Positions 52,199 to 61,470 of a stretch of DNA of 64,000 bases are shown one piece after another. The stretch is from positions 1 to 64,000 of the forward strand of contig JBFYSV010000182.1 in the NCBI GenBank assembly GCA_041301185.1. Direction: 5' to 3'. Both the position numbers and the translations under genes were made by a program. The notes below the pieces were generated by a model, which was given only the letters and a program-made list of their open reading frames with translations, was not told where the DNA came from and did no database searches. The stretch comes from JAQBDA01 sp041301185. GTDB taxonomy: Bacteria; Chloroflexota; Anaerolineae; Anaerolineales; UBA4823. Numbering within the stretch: the first letter of the stretch is position 1; every line of letters starts with the position of its first letter.

Positions 52199-53737
52199 AT
52201 GACACGCCCAGACCGAGTTGCATTGTTGTTAAGCCTGGTGGCAGTGATTGCCAGCTACTTGATCGCGGTGCAGGTGTATGAGAGCATGGCGCATATCGAG
52301 GATGAGCTTGCTTACGTCTGGCAGGCGGAGGCAATCGCCAAAGGTCACCTGACACTGCCCTCACCCCCCAGCCCAAAAAGCTTTCTGGTGCCTTTCGTGG
52401 TGGATTATAACGGGCTGCGCTTTGGCAAGTACCCGCTGGGCTGGCCTGTCCTGCTGTCCTTTGGGGTCCTGTTGGGGGTCAAACCGCTGGTCAACGCCTT
52501 GCTTTCGGGAGCGGCAATATGGCTGATATACCGCCTGGGGAAGCGCATCTTTGGCGAGACGGTGGGATTACTCGCTGCCGGTTTGACCCTGACCTCGCCC
52601 TTCTTCTTGATCAATTCCGGATCTTTATTGTCACACCCATTCGGGCTCTTTCTCAGCGCTGCTTTTGCCCTCTCCTGGCTGGATGCCTGGGATAGCGAGC
52701 GCCACAAATCGCTGCCCGTGTACTGGCCGTGGCTGGCGACGGTTACGGCTGGAGTCACCCTGGGTTTGCTGATCCTTTCGCGGCCGCTCACGGCAGTGGG
52801 CGTGGCGCTGCCGTTTGGTTTGCATAGTGTCTACCTGCTAATCCGTTCCAGCTGGCGGGACCGCTGGCGGCTGGTTGCATTCGGGCTGATCGTTTTGGCT
52901 TTTGTGGGGCTGCATTTCTTGTGGCAAATGGCAGTGACCGGCGACCCCACAAATAACCCGTACACCCTGTGGTGGGAGTATGACCGGGTGGGCTTCGGTC
53001 CGGGTTACGGGCGCACCGAGAGCGGGCACACGCTGAAACAGGCGTGGATCAATACAAAGTTCAGCCTGCTGGTGGGCTGGCACGACCTGTTCGGGTGGGG
53101 GAAATACTCCTGGATCTTATTGCCGTTTGGCTTGCTGGCTGTGCTACGCTACCGCCTGTGGAAGGGATTGCTGGTGGGCAGCGTCTACCCGAGCCTGGTG
53201 GTGGTCTACCTGGCTTACTGGATTGGCTCCCATTTGTTTGGACCACGCTACCTATATGAAGGCTTGTATAGCTTGACCTTGCTAAGCGCGGCCGGGGTTG
53301 CGTTCTTAGCCGGCTGGCCTGTGCGCCCGGAGGATGCCTGGCGGCGCTATGAAGGCTGGCGCCGAGCCCGACCGCTGCTTGTCACGGCAGCCCTGGCGCT
53401 GCTGGTCAGCGTCAACCTGCTGTTCTATACGCCGTTGAGATTAGGCGGGATGCACGGCCTGTACGGAATCTCTCGCGCTCGCCTTGAACCTTTTCTGACC
53501 GCAGATGCGCAAGAGTTAACGCCCACCCTGGTGATTGTCCACCCGGACCACTGGTCAGAATATGGTGCCTTACTGGAGCTGCAGGATCCATTTCTGGATA
53601 CACCCTTCATTTTTGTCTACGCCCGAGGGCCTGGCGCGGACAGGATACTGGCAGACCAATTCCCCGAGCGCAAGATTATCCATTACTACCCTGACGAGCC
53701 CGATCAGTTCTATCTCACCCCGCGACCTGGCGAATAA
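52199..53737 (+). CDS. GT39-like glycosyltransferase membrane protein
   Basis: A 512-residue polytopic protein with about ten hydrophobic segments. The first outside loop has the acidic pair HIEDELAY and the region FGKYPLGWPVLLSFG, typical of dolichyl-phosphate-mannose-type (PMT/GT39, ArnT-like) glycosyltransferases that use lipid-linked sugars. The C-terminal outside part is about 90 residues. Donor and acceptor unknown. Convergent with the CopD-like gene at 53854. Confidence 0.75.
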   Translation: MTRPDRVALLLSLVAVIASYLIAVQVYESMAHIEDELAYVWQAEAIAKGHLTLPSPPSPKSFLVPFVVDYNGLRFGKYPLGWPVLLSFGVLLGVKPLVNALLSGAAIWLIYRLGKRIFGETVGLLAAGLTLTSPFFLINSGSLLSHPFGLFLSAAFALSWLDAWDSERHKSLPVYWPWLATVTAGVTLGLLILSRPLTAVGVALPFGLHSVYLLIRSSWRDRWRLVAFGLIVLAFVGLHFLWQMAVTGDPTNNPYTLWWEYDRVGFGPGYGRTESGHTLKQAWINTKFSLLVGWHDLFGWGKYSWILLPFGLLAVLRYRLWKGLLVGSVYPSLVVVYLAYWIGSHLFGPRYLYEGLYSLTLLSAAGVAFLAGWPVRPEDAWRRYEGWRRARPLLVTAALALLVSVNLLFYTPLRLGGMHGLYGISRARLEPFLTADAQELTPTLVIVHPDHWSEYGALLELQDPFLDTPFIFVYARGPGADRILADQFPERKIIHYYPDEPDQFYLTPRPGE

Positions 53738-53785
53738 GTTACTATCCGAAAACTCTCGGCGACTTAGGAGAGCTGCCCTATTTAG

Positions 53786-53805
53786 GGCAGGTTTCCAAAC
53801 CTGCC
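53786..53805. terminator. Perfect palindrome between convergent genes
   Basis: GGCAGGTTT, CC, AAACCTGCC (53786-53805). The spacer 53738-53853 separates convergent genes, so it may end both transcripts. Similar palindromes are dispersed in related genomes as far as I recall, so it may also be a repeat element. Confidence 0.6.
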
Positions 53806-53853
53806 GGGATATTTTCGGATGGATTCCAATTGTGCGGTGGCAAGCGGGGTCCT

Positions 53854-54363
53854 TCAGGATACGCGGGCGACTGCGGTCAAGGCCAAAACCAGCATAGCCA
53901 GCACCAGATTGAGGCGGATCAGCAGTGATTCCTGCTGCCTGAGGCGGCTGGCATCTGGTGTGTCCAGCCCGCGCGATTGGCGCAGTGCAGCCCGCTGCAA
54001 GCGCGGCAATAATCCCCAGGTCATGTAAGCGCTCACGCCGGTCATTCCGAAAAATACCACGTGTTTGGCGAAAATCGCGACTGCCCAACGGTTATCGATT
54101 GCCAGGAAGCCAGAATAGCTGGGGTTGGCGCTCATCTGGAACATCCCGGTGGCTATCAGGACGAGCAGGCACACCCATCCGAGAGGGTCCAGGCGGCGTT
54201 GCAGGTCAGATAGAAATGCTGCATAGTGCTCGTCCTGAGGCTGCTTACGAGCAGCGGGCAGCACCAGCAGCGACAGGCACGCCAGGCTGCCGATCCAGAC
54301 CACCGTGGCGAGCATATGCAACCAGTAGATGAAGCTGAGGGCCCAATCAGGAGGCGCGCTCAT
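53854..54363 (-). CDS. CopD-like four-TM membrane protein
   Basis: A 169-residue protein with about four hydrophobic segments (FIYWLHMLATVVWIGSLACLSLLVLPAA, WVCLLVLIATGMFQMS, FAKHVVFFGMTGVSAYMTW, LNLVLAMLVLALTAVARV). The WLHMLATVVWIGS start and the TGMFQM and KHVVFF motifs match the CopD/YebZ copper-resistance domain with its possible His ligands. Copper role not shown here. ATGA overlap with the TPR gene at 54360. Confidence 0.7.
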   Translation of the reverse strand: MSAPPDWALSFIYWLHMLATVVWIGSLACLSLLVLPAARKQPQDEHYAAFLSDLQRRLDPLGWVCLLVLIATGMFQMSANPSYSGFLAIDNRWAVAIFAKHVVFFGMTGVSAYMTWGLLPRLQRAALRQSRGLDTPDASRLRQQESLLIRLNLVLAMLVLALTAVARVS

Positions 54364-55778
54364 GGGCTGGGAGTTGCTGTCGGCTCCTCTGCCGGGGGTG
54401 GCTCCGGGGTTGGCTCTTCAGTTGCGGGTGCTTCAGTAGGTGGTGCTTCAGTGGCAGGGGGCTCCGTGGGCGGCAGCTCTGTGGCTGGAGGCTGGTTGGT
54501 GTCCTCGGTGGGCAGTGGCGTGGCCTCGGGCAAGGAATCGCTAGAATCGGATTGTTCATCGTCGTCATCATCGCCACCACCATCACACTCATCGATGGCG
54601 TTGTTGCGCGCCTCTTCAACCAGGGTATCGATGCCCATCGAAAGCGCCAGGTCGAACTGCTCCACCGCAGCGCAGGCGTCTCCGTTCTTCAGCAGAAAAT
54701 CGCCGTACCCGGCGTAAGCCAGGCGCAGGCGCTCGGTCGCAGTCCAGCCAGAGCCATCTCGCAGGTTGGGTAGTGCAGGAGCGATCTGGGCAAAATAGTA
54801 GATGGCTTGACCCCAATCCAGCTCCCAGAAGCTGGCCCCAGTTTTGTACAGGCTGGCCCAGGTGAGGTAGCTCTTGGAATCGGCGTCCAGCGGGCCAATC
54901 TGCTCAGCTTGAGTCAGATCGTAGATGCCACCTTCCAGATCGCCATTCTGCAGAATTTTGTCTTTGCCACGGTTGCGGTAAGCCACGTAAAGCCCGCGAT
55001 CCACCCATACCGGCTGGTAATTCAGGTCGGCTTTGCGCAAGGCGAGCAGCGTATCGATGGCAAGAGTCCACTCGCTATTGTTGAGATGATCTTGCGCCTG
55101 GGAATGCAGCTCATCTATGCCGCGCGTATCCGGGGTGGGAGTGATGGTAGGTGTTGGGGCGACGGTGGGCGTGGCAGTCGAGTTCATGCTCAGTAACACC
55201 TCTGCCAGCTTGTCGGTCACGCCGGGGTAGTTGGGGTTGTAGCGGATGACGTACTCGAAGCGCTGCCGGGCCAGGTCAAAGCGGCGGGCTTCCATATCCT
55301 GCACGCCCAGCACGAACTGCTCATCAACCTGTAGTGCGATCTGGGTGGCTTCAGCGCCGGTGCGCTGGCTGATGCCCGACTGGTAACCGGCATAAGCGCT
55401 GCCAGCAGCGATCAGGATCAGGAAGAGGACACCCAGCAGGGCAATCCAGCGCAGAGGTGAAGAGCGCTTGCCTTTGGGAGGCGGCGCATCCACCGGGCTG
55501 CCAGAAGACGCCTCCAGGCGGGTAGCGACGGTTGCTTCAGGATCAACGGTTTCTGCCGAAATTGCCTCGGGGGGAGGCGGGATAGTTTGCTCGAAGGCGG
55601 CGTCGACGATTGTCTCCGGGCGGACGGGTACAGGCATGGTTTGTGCCGGATCGTTGGTCTCAGGCTGCCTGGCGCCGACCGCCGAGGGCATGGTTTGCTC
55701 TAAATGAGAAAGGTCCCCATTTCCCTCCTCAGGACGGATGGGGTAGGGTTGTGTTTCTTCAAAATCAGTATTTTCCAT
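54360..55778 (-). CDS. TPR-containing membrane protein with PTE-rich tail
   Basis: A 472-residue protein. The cytoplasmic N-terminus (1-105) is rich in Pro, Glu and Thr with repeated QTMP/QTIP-type motifs, a TM lies at about 110-130, and outside follow TPR-like helices (FVLGVQDMEARRFDLARQRFEYVIRYNP, AAVEQFDLALSMG). After an acidic patch (DGGGDDDDDEQSD) comes a tail of PPTEAPATE-type repeats. The QTMP motifs could be FHA or kinase targets; not tested. Function unknown. Confidence 0.72.
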   Translation of the reverse strand: MENTDFEETQPYPIRPEEGNGDLSHLEQTMPSAVGARQPETNDPAQTMPVPVRPETIVDAAFEQTIPPPPEAISAETVDPEATVATRLEASSGSPVDAPPPKGKRSSPLRWIALLGVLFLILIAAGSAYAGYQSGISQRTGAEATQIALQVDEQFVLGVQDMEARRFDLARQRFEYVIRYNPNYPGVTDKLAEVLLSMNSTATPTVAPTPTITPTPDTRGIDELHSQAQDHLNNSEWTLAIDTLLALRKADLNYQPVWVDRGLYVAYRNRGKDKILQNGDLEGGIYDLTQAEQIGPLDADSKSYLTWASLYKTGASFWELDWGQAIYYFAQIAPALPNLRDGSGWTATERLRLAYAGYGDFLLKNGDACAAVEQFDLALSMGIDTLVEEARNNAIDECDGGGDDDDDEQSDSSDSLPEATPLPTEDTNQPPATELPPTEPPATEAPPTEAPATEEPTPEPPPAEEPTATPSP

Positions 55779-55915
55779 GCGCCGGATTATACCCCAGGTA
55801 GGAAAAGTGATGTGCTAGTGACAACAGGATTCATACTCTGCTAAGGAACAAACTCCCTATGCTTTATCCAGCCTCAGATATCGATTTGGATAACGAAGCT
55901 CGAACCATCAACGGT

Positions 55916-55921
55916 TATAAT
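55916..55921 (+). promoter_or_regulatory. -10 box giving a leaderless thioesterase mRNA
   Basis: Perfect TATAAT at 55916-55921 with the ATG at 55928 seven bases on, the usual start distance. No clear -35. The same layout is seen at recO. Confidence 0.45.
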
Positions 55922-55927
55922 TTAGAT

Positions 55928-56347
55928 ATGCCCGAATATCGCTTCTATCACCCCATCGAAGTGCGCTACGGAGACCTGGATCCCCAGGGGCATGTCAACA
56001 ACGCTAAATTTATGACGTATATGGAGCAAGCGCGGGTCAATTACATCCGTAACCTGGAGCTGTGGGACGGCAGCTCGTTTCTGCACATCGGCTTTATCTT
56101 GGCGGAAGCGCGTGTTACCTTCCTCTCTCCCATCCTGTTCACCCAGCAGGTGCGGGTGGGAGTACGCGTCTCCCGTCTGGGCAACAAGAGCCTGGACATG
56201 GAGTACCGCATTGAAGATGCGCAGAGCGGGCAAGAGCTGGCTCGTGGTTTGAGCGTGCAAGTATCTTACGATTACCGCCTGGCAAAGACCATCCCCCTGC
56301 CAGACCACTGGCGCCAGGCGATCGGAGAGTATGAAGATTTGGATTAA
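55928..56347 (+). CDS. Acyl-CoA thioesterase, hot-dog fold (4HBT)
   Basis: A 139-residue hot-dog thioesterase with the 4HBT signature VRYGDLDPQGHVNNAKFMTYMEQAR, in which the first Asp is the catalytic residue. These enzymes hydrolyse acyl-CoA or acyl-ACP thioesters. The open frame begins at 55859 but the -10 box at 55916-55921 and the family start support ATG 55928 without a leader. Followed by the M42 peptidase gene. Confidence 0.82.
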   Translation: MPEYRFYHPIEVRYGDLDPQGHVNNAKFMTYMEQARVNYIRNLELWDGSSFLHIGFILAEARVTFLSPILFTQQVRVGVRVSRLGNKSLDMEYRIEDAQSGQELARGLSVQVSYDYRLAKTIPLPDHWRQAIGEYEDLD

Positions 56348-56370
56348 GGTCGGTTCAACCCGGAGGGAAA

Positions 56371-57417
56371 ATGCCTATTCCTGAGATTGACACGGAATAC
56401 CTGATGACTACGTTAACTACCCTACTCAACACCCCCAGCCCAACCGGCTACGCCCAGGGTGCAATCGCTGCCGTTGAGGAAGCCTTGCGCCAGTTCCCCG
56501 GGCTGGAGCTGAACCGCACCCGCAAAGGTGCTCTGGTGGCAACCTGGTCCGGTGCGCGCAACGATGCGCCGCGCGGCCTGACTGCCCACGCCGACACCCT
56601 GGGGGCGATGGTCAAAGAGATCAAGTCCAGCGGGCGGCTCAAGCTGACCAAGATCGGGGGCTACGCCTGGAATACGGTGGAGGGTGAGGGCTGTTCGGTG
56701 TTTGCCAGCAATGGGGCAAAGGTACGCGGTTCGCTGCTCTTGGCGAAAGCCTCCAGCCATGTGCATGGCAGTCAGGTGAACGAGCTTAAACGGGATGATG
56801 AGAATATGGAGGTGCGCCTGGACGCGCCCACCACCAGCGCCGAAGAGACGCGCCTCCTGGGCATCCAGGTGGGTGACTTTGTAGCCTTCGACCCGCGGCT
56901 GGAGATCACCAACGACTTCGTGCGCTCGCGCCACCTGGATGATAAAGCCTGCGTGGCATGCCTGCTCGCCGCGGTTAAGGCACTGTACGACGCCGGTTTG
57001 CAGCCTACCCAAACAGCGATCCTGCACATCAGCAACTATGAAGAGGTGGGGCATGGGGCGGCGTCTGGCTTCCCGGCGGATATGGTAGAGCTGCTCACCG
57101 TGGATATGGCCGCGGTGGGCGACGGGCAGGCCTCCGACGAGTTCCACGCCACGCTGTGCGTCAAGGACTCCGGCGGACCTTACCACCACGGCTTGAGTCA
57201 GCATCTGCGCCAGCTGGCTGAGGAGAACGGCATTCCCTACAAGGTGGATATCTATCCTTATTATGGTTCGGATGGAGAAGCGTACTGGCACGCCGGCGGA
57301 GACGTGGCGGTAGCATTGATCGGTCCGGGGGTGGACGCCTCGCACAACTATGAGCGCACTCACCTGGATGCGCTGGTAGCAACCACACGCTGGGTTATAG
57401 CGTATCTACTTTCATAA
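56371..57417 (+). CDS. M42-family metallopeptidase
   Basis: A 348-residue dinuclear metal aminopeptidase of the M42 family. Metal-ligand regions: LTAHADTLGAMV, RHLDDKACVACLLAA, HISNYEEVGHGAA (catalytic Glu pair), and the final histidine near HNYERTHLDAL. M42 enzymes trim peptides from the N-terminus in large complexes. A GGAGG-type site (ccGGAGGgaaaATG) supports the start. Confidence 0.87.
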   Translation: MPIPEIDTEYLMTTLTTLLNTPSPTGYAQGAIAAVEEALRQFPGLELNRTRKGALVATWSGARNDAPRGLTAHADTLGAMVKEIKSSGRLKLTKIGGYAWNTVEGEGCSVFASNGAKVRGSLLLAKASSHVHGSQVNELKRDDENMEVRLDAPTTSAEETRLLGIQVGDFVAFDPRLEITNDFVRSRHLDDKACVACLLAAVKALYDAGLQPTQTAILHISNYEEVGHGAASGFPADMVELLTVDMAAVGDGQASDEFHATLCVKDSGGPYHHGLSQHLRQLAEENGIPYKVDIYPYYGSDGEAYWHAGGDVAVALIGPGVDASHNYERTHLDALVATTRWVIAYLLS

Positions 57418-57434
57418 TATGATAGGTGGTGAGC

Positions 57435-58430
57435 ATGAAAATTGATGCCAGCTTACCGCCTGTGTCGCTCGCAGAGGTGCCTGCCATTGCCCAGGCTGCC
57501 GAGGCGATCGGGTTCGACGCCCTGTGGTCTACCGAGACGATCCACGATCCTTTCCTGCCAGGAGCATTGATCGCCGAGCATACCCGCCGGTTGCATTTTG
57601 GCACGGCGGTGGCGATCGCCTTTGCCCGCAGCCCGGCAAACCTGGCGTACACCGCCTGGGACCTGGCGCAGGCCTCTGGTGGGCGGTTCATCCTCGGGCT
57701 GGGCACCCAGGTGAAAGCGCATATCGAGCGTCGCTACGGCATGCCGTGGCCCGATTCGGTGGTCGGCAAGCTCCGCGAGCAGATCGCCGCCGTGCGCGCC
57801 TTCTGGCATACCTGGCAGACCGGCGAAAAGCTGGACTTCCGTGGCGAGCATTACAAGCTGACCCTGATGTCGCCCTTCTTCAACCCAGGGCGCATTGAGC
57901 ACCCGGATATCCCCATCTATATCGCCGGGGTCAATACCGGGCTGGCCCGCCTGGCGGGTGAGTGCGCAGATGGCTTCCACGTGCATCCTTTCCACAGCCC
58001 GGCTTACCTGAAGCAGGTACTCTTGCCGGCAATCGAGCAGGGTGCGCTCAAGGCAGGCCGCTCCCGTCTCGATATCCAGGTCTCGACCACTGTGTTTGCT
58101 ATCAGCTCGGCGGAAGAGGACCTGTTCGTGCGCGCCCAGATCGCCTTCTACGCTTCCACGCCGTCTTACCGGGCGGTGATGGCGCTGCATGGCTGGGAGG
58201 CAATTGCCAGCCAGCTTACCCAGCTGGCAAAACGCGGCCAATGGGGTGAGATGCCGGCCCTGATCGATGATCAGATACTGGCGACCTTTGCCGTTGTGGC
58301 AAAACCGACCGAACTGCGCGAGGCGGTGTTCGAACGCTACCTCGGGCTGGCGGATCGCCTGGCGCTCTACCTGCCCTTTGTGCCGGGCGAGCGGGACGAG
58401 TTTTGGAAGGGTTTTATTGAAGCTGGATAG
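57435..58430 (+). CDS. LLM-class oxidoreductase (probably F420-dependent)
   Basis: A 331-residue luciferase-like TIM barrel. Typical features are the N-terminal LPPVSLAEVPAIAQAAEAIGFDALW, GTAVAIAFARSP and GRFILGLGTQVKAHIERRYGMPW. The last matches a group of LLM proteins thought to use coenzyme F420; that is family knowledge. Substrate unknown. Start at ATG 57435, after a GGTGG site; the upstream GTG at 57426 is less likely. Confidence 0.82.
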   Translation: MKIDASLPPVSLAEVPAIAQAAEAIGFDALWSTETIHDPFLPGALIAEHTRRLHFGTAVAIAFARSPANLAYTAWDLAQASGGRFILGLGTQVKAHIERRYGMPWPDSVVGKLREQIAAVRAFWHTWQTGEKLDFRGEHYKLTLMSPFFNPGRIEHPDIPIYIAGVNTGLARLAGECADGFHVHPFHSPAYLKQVLLPAIEQGALKAGRSRLDIQVSTTVFAISSAEEDLFVRAQIAFYASTPSYRAVMALHGWEAIASQLTQLAKRGQWGEMPALIDDQILATFAVVAKPTELREAVFERYLGLADRLALYLPFVPGERDEFWKGFIEAG

Positions 58431-58471
58431 AAATACAGACCGGCGGGAGCCTGCCCAGGTTGGTATGTACG

Positions 58472-59137
58472 GTGAATGAGGAAACTCTGTATTTTAACGA
58501 ACGCCAGCGCATGGTGGAGGAGCAGCTGATTGTGCGGGATATCCGCGACCGGCGAGTTCTCCAGGCCATGCGGGATGTGCCACGCCATCTCTTTGTCCTG
58601 CCTGAGCACCGCCGCCATGCTTATAGCGATGGTCCATTGCCGATTGGCGGTGGGCAGACCATCTCCCAGCCGTATATTGTTGCTTTGATGAGCCAGCTGC
58701 TTGAGCTATCCGGCAAGGAAACCGTCCTCGAAGTTGGCACCGGCTCGGGCTACCAGGCTGCGATTCTGGCGCATCTGGCGAGCCAGGTGCATACCATTGA
58801 ACGCGACCCCAGGCTATCCGAGCGGGCTGCGCAGGTGCTGACAGACCTGGGCTTGAACAATGTCCAAACTCATGTGGGAGACGGATCGTTGGGGCTTCCA
58901 GAATACGCCCCTTTCCACGCAATCCTTGTCACTGCGGCTGCGCCAGACGTGCCTGGCGCTCTGCTGGACCAGCTCGCCGACGGCGGCAGGCTGGTGATCC
59001 CGGTTGGCAGCCGTTTTGGCCAATACCTGGAGAAATGGCTGCGCCAGGTCGACAATTTCACCAAAGACGTGCTGGTGCCGGTCGCTTTCGTGCCCCTGCG
59101 CGGCCAATACGGTTGGGATGAAGATTGGGATTATTGA
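58472..59137 (+). CDS. pcm: Protein-L-isoaspartate O-methyltransferase
   Basis: A 221-residue Pcm with the SAM motif VLEVGTGSGYQAAILA, the N-terminal RMVEEQL and RHLFVLPEHRRHAYSDGPLPIGGGQTISQPY blocks and the motif YAPFHAILVTAAAPDVP. It methylates isoaspartate in damaged proteins. The start is unclear: GTG at 58472 or TTG at 58460. Located after the LLM gene. Confidence 0.9.
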   Translation: MNEETLYFNERQRMVEEQLIVRDIRDRRVLQAMRDVPRHLFVLPEHRRHAYSDGPLPIGGGQTISQPYIVALMSQLLELSGKETVLEVGTGSGYQAAILAHLASQVHTIERDPRLSERAAQVLTDLGLNNVQTHVGDGSLGLPEYAPFHAILVTAAAPDVPGALLDQLADGGRLVIPVGSRFGQYLEKWLRQVDNFTKDVLVPVAFVPLRGQYGWDEDWDY

Positions 59138-59157
59138 GTAGCGACTGGTGAATGCGG

Positions 59158-59451
59158 ATGAATCCAACCGGTTTGATCCTGGGCTTATTCGTGCTGTTTT
59201 GCATCGGGTTTGGTTTTTTGTGGGTGATCAAGCTCGAGTATTATTTTGGAGCAGGGACCTGGAAAGCAGTCCTACTGGTCGGAATATTGATCTGCCTGGC
59301 CTCATTACTGATGCCAGATTTCACCACCTCTGCCCTGTTGGGTATATTTGGCGGCTCGGTCGTGTGGGGTGCTACTGAGCTGCCGGGTCAGGCAGAGCGC
59401 GTCCAGCGCGGTTTATTCCCGGCTAATCCCAAGCGCAAAGGTGGGAAATGA
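59158..59451 (+). CDS. DUF4491-family membrane protein
   Basis: A 97-residue protein with about three hydrophobic segments and the conserved SLLMPDFTTSALLGIFGGSVVWGATELPGQAERV...NPKR pattern, which I recognise as DUF4491. Function unknown. ATG at 59158, or 59152 two codons upstream. It overlaps the next gene by four bases (ATGA). Confidence 0.72.
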   Translation: MNPTGLILGLFVLFCIGFGFLWVIKLEYYFGAGTWKAVLLVGILICLASLLMPDFTTSALLGIFGGSVVWGATELPGQAERVQRGLFPANPKRKGGK

Positions 59452-59720
59452 GCCTGCAGTGGGCAGGGATCGTCCTGGCATTGACCACCTTTGCCACAAT
59501 CGGCATGGGGCACGTGCTGGTGCGCCGCCTGCACGCCCGCTACGGCACCCGCCCGGCAATCCCGCTTTTTCTTGCTGGTGGGTTGGTGCTATTATTTTCG
59601 ATGATGACGGCTGGCGACCTGCTCTCCGGGGTGTTGGGCATCACTGCCATTACCTTGCTGTGGGATGGTGTCGAGATGTACCGTCAGGAAAAGCGCGTGC
59701 AGCGCGAAAAAGCCGGGTGA
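59448..59720 (+). CDS. Small three-TM membrane protein
   Basis: A 90-residue protein with about three hydrophobic segments (AGIVLALTTFATIGMGHVLV, AIPLFLAGGLVLLFSMM, LLSGVLGITAITLLWDGVEM) and a charged C-terminal helix. It is translationally coupled to the DUF4491 gene, so they probably act together. No known function. Its end overlaps the terminator at 59707-59750. Confidence 0.68.
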   Translation: MSLQWAGIVLALTTFATIGMGHVLVRRLHARYGTRPAIPLFLAGGLVLLFSMMTAGDLLSGVLGITAITLLWDGVEMYRQEKRVQREKAG

Positions 59721-59750
59721 GCGAAGTGTGAGTCGCCCATCCGGCTTTTT
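59707..59750. terminator. Bidirectional terminator
   Basis: AAAAAGCCGG (59707-59716) and CCGGCTTTTT (59741-59750) are exact complements with A- and T-runs on the outside. It ends the plus-strand pair of small membrane genes and the minus-strand rnj transcript. Confidence 0.85.
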
Positions 59751-59765
59751 GTTGGATATCGATGA

Positions 59766-61409
59766 CTACGTCTGGCTCATGGAGACGAACACCATGGGCC
59801 GGCGCTTTGTTCTGCTGTAGAAGAATGATTTCAGGGTCTGTTCCAGGTCTGCCTGCATCCTGCCGTTGCTGGTGCAGTCAACAGTCTGGACGACCAGCTT
59901 GCGGGCGGCGGCAAATAGCTCGTCGGCCTCACGCGCGTAGACAAAGCCACGGGTGATGAACTCGGGGTCTTCCACCAGATGACAGGTGTAACGGTCTAGG
60001 TTCAGGTTGACCAGCACAAAGCCATCCCGGGAGAGTATCTCGCGCTCGCGCATCACGCTGGGACCGATCTCGCCTACCCCTGCCCCATCCACGAAGACGT
60101 AGCCGCCGGGGATGCGCTCACCGACACGCATTTTCCCATCCTCGAACTCGACGGTGTTCCCGTTCTCGACGACGGCAATATTCTCGGTAGGCAAACCAAC
60201 TTCCTGAGCCAGGGCAGCGTGCTGTTTCAAATGACGCAGCTCGCCGTGGATAGGGATGAAGTATTTCGGTTTGACCAGGTGGAGCATCAGCTTCATCTCC
60301 TCCTGGCGGGCATGCCCTGAGACGTGCACCGGGGCAATGTCTTCGTAAATGACGTTGGCGCCTCGGCGGAACAGACGATTGATGGTGCGGCTGACGCCTT
60401 CCTCGTTGCCCGGGATGGGGTGGGAGGAGAGCACGATGGTATCCCCAGGCAAGAGATCAAACTGCCGGTTAGTGCCGGTAGACAGGCGCCCCATGATCGA
60501 GGTCGGCTCGCCCTGGGTTCCGGTGGTCATCAAGACCACTTCTTTAGGGCTCATCTTTAGCGCCTGGTCGATGCTCACCAGGATCTCATCGGGGATATCC
60601 AGGTATCCCAGCTTGCGCGCCATCTTGGCGTTTTCGACCATACTGGTGCCAGCAAAAGCCAGCTTGCGGTGGTGGCGGATGGCCGCGTTGGCAACCTGCT
60701 GCATGCGCGAGATCAGCGAGGCAAAGCTGGCGACGATCACCCGCCCGGAGGCGTTGCGAAAGACGCCATCAAACGCCGGGTCGATAACCCGCTCGGATGG
60801 CGTCCATCCCGGTTTATCGGCGTTGGTCGAGTCTGCCAGGAGAGCCAGCACACCCCGCCCGGCGAAATCTGCCAGGCTGGCATAATCTGTCGGCCAGTTG
60901 TCCACCGGCGTATGGTCAAACTTATAGTCGCCAGTGTGCACCACCAGTCCGGCGGGTGTGGTGATGCCCAACCCGACTCCATCTGGGATGGAGTGGCAGA
61001 CGTGGAAAAATTCTACCTTGAACGGACCAATCTGCACGCTCTCGCCTGCCTGGATTGTGTTCAGCTGCACCTCGCTCAGCAAGCCGCCCCGCGAAAGCTT
61101 GACTTCAAGCAAGCCGCGGGTCAGCGGCGTGGCATAGATGGGTACGTTGATTTGCTCCATCAGGTGGTGGATGGCGCCAGTATGGTCCTCGTGCCCGTGG
61201 GTGACGATCACCCCGCGCACTTTTTGACGGTTTTCCAGCAAGTACTGGAAATCGGGGATGATGTAGTCGATCCCCAGCATATCATTTTCGGGGAACATCA
61301 AGCCGGCGTCCACGACGAGGATATTCTCGCCGTATTCGTAGGCCATCATATTTTTCCCAACTTCCCCGAGTCCCCCCAGGGGGATGATCTTTAGTTTTTT
61401 GTTGCTCAT
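59766..61409 (-). CDS. rnj: Ribonuclease J
   Basis: A 547-residue RNase J with the N-terminal IIPLGGLGEVGKNMMAYEYG, metal-site motif THGHEDHTGAIHHL, the beta-CASP domain (KPGWTPSERVIDPAF, GSTMVENA-like region) and VSGHARQEEMKLML in the C-terminal part. RNase J is both endonuclease and 5'-3' exonuclease and central to mRNA turnover. It follows a structured RNA with its own terminator, so its mRNA may be attenuated or start downstream. Confidence 0.93.
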   Translation of the reverse strand: MSNKKLKIIPLGGLGEVGKNMMAYEYGENILVVDAGLMFPENDMLGIDYIIPDFQYLLENRQKVRGVIVTHGHEDHTGAIHHLMEQINVPIYATPLTRGLLEVKLSRGGLLSEVQLNTIQAGESVQIGPFKVEFFHVCHSIPDGVGLGITTPAGLVVHTGDYKFDHTPVDNWPTDYASLADFAGRGVLALLADSTNADKPGWTPSERVIDPAFDGVFRNASGRVIVASFASLISRMQQVANAAIRHHRKLAFAGTSMVENAKMARKLGYLDIPDEILVSIDQALKMSPKEVVLMTTGTQGEPTSIMGRLSTGTNRQFDLLPGDTIVLSSHPIPGNEEGVSRTINRLFRRGANVIYEDIAPVHVSGHARQEEMKLMLHLVKPKYFIPIHGELRHLKQHAALAQEVGLPTENIAVVENGNTVEFEDGKMRVGERIPGGYVFVDGAGVGEIGPSVMREREILSRDGFVLVNLNLDRYTCHLVEDPEFITRGFVYAREADELFAAARKLVVQTVDCTSNGRMQADLEQTLKSFFYSRTKRRPMVFVSMSQT

Positions 61410-61438
61410 ATACTTCCTTCTTTACGATAAATTCATAC

Positions 61439-61470
61439 AAAAAACCCCGACAGGAAGATACCGGCCGGGG
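61439..61470 (-). terminator. Intrinsic terminator before rnj
   Basis: CCCCG (61445-61449) pairs with CGGGG (61466-61470) plus inner pairs; on the minus strand the stem is followed by six T (61444-61439). It ends the small RNA or attenuates rnj. Confidence 0.8.

Noticed and set aside
56422..57363. Minus-strand open frame of 313 codons opposite the M42 peptidase
   Set aside because: The plus-strand gene has all metal-site motifs; the antisense product does not resemble any protein.
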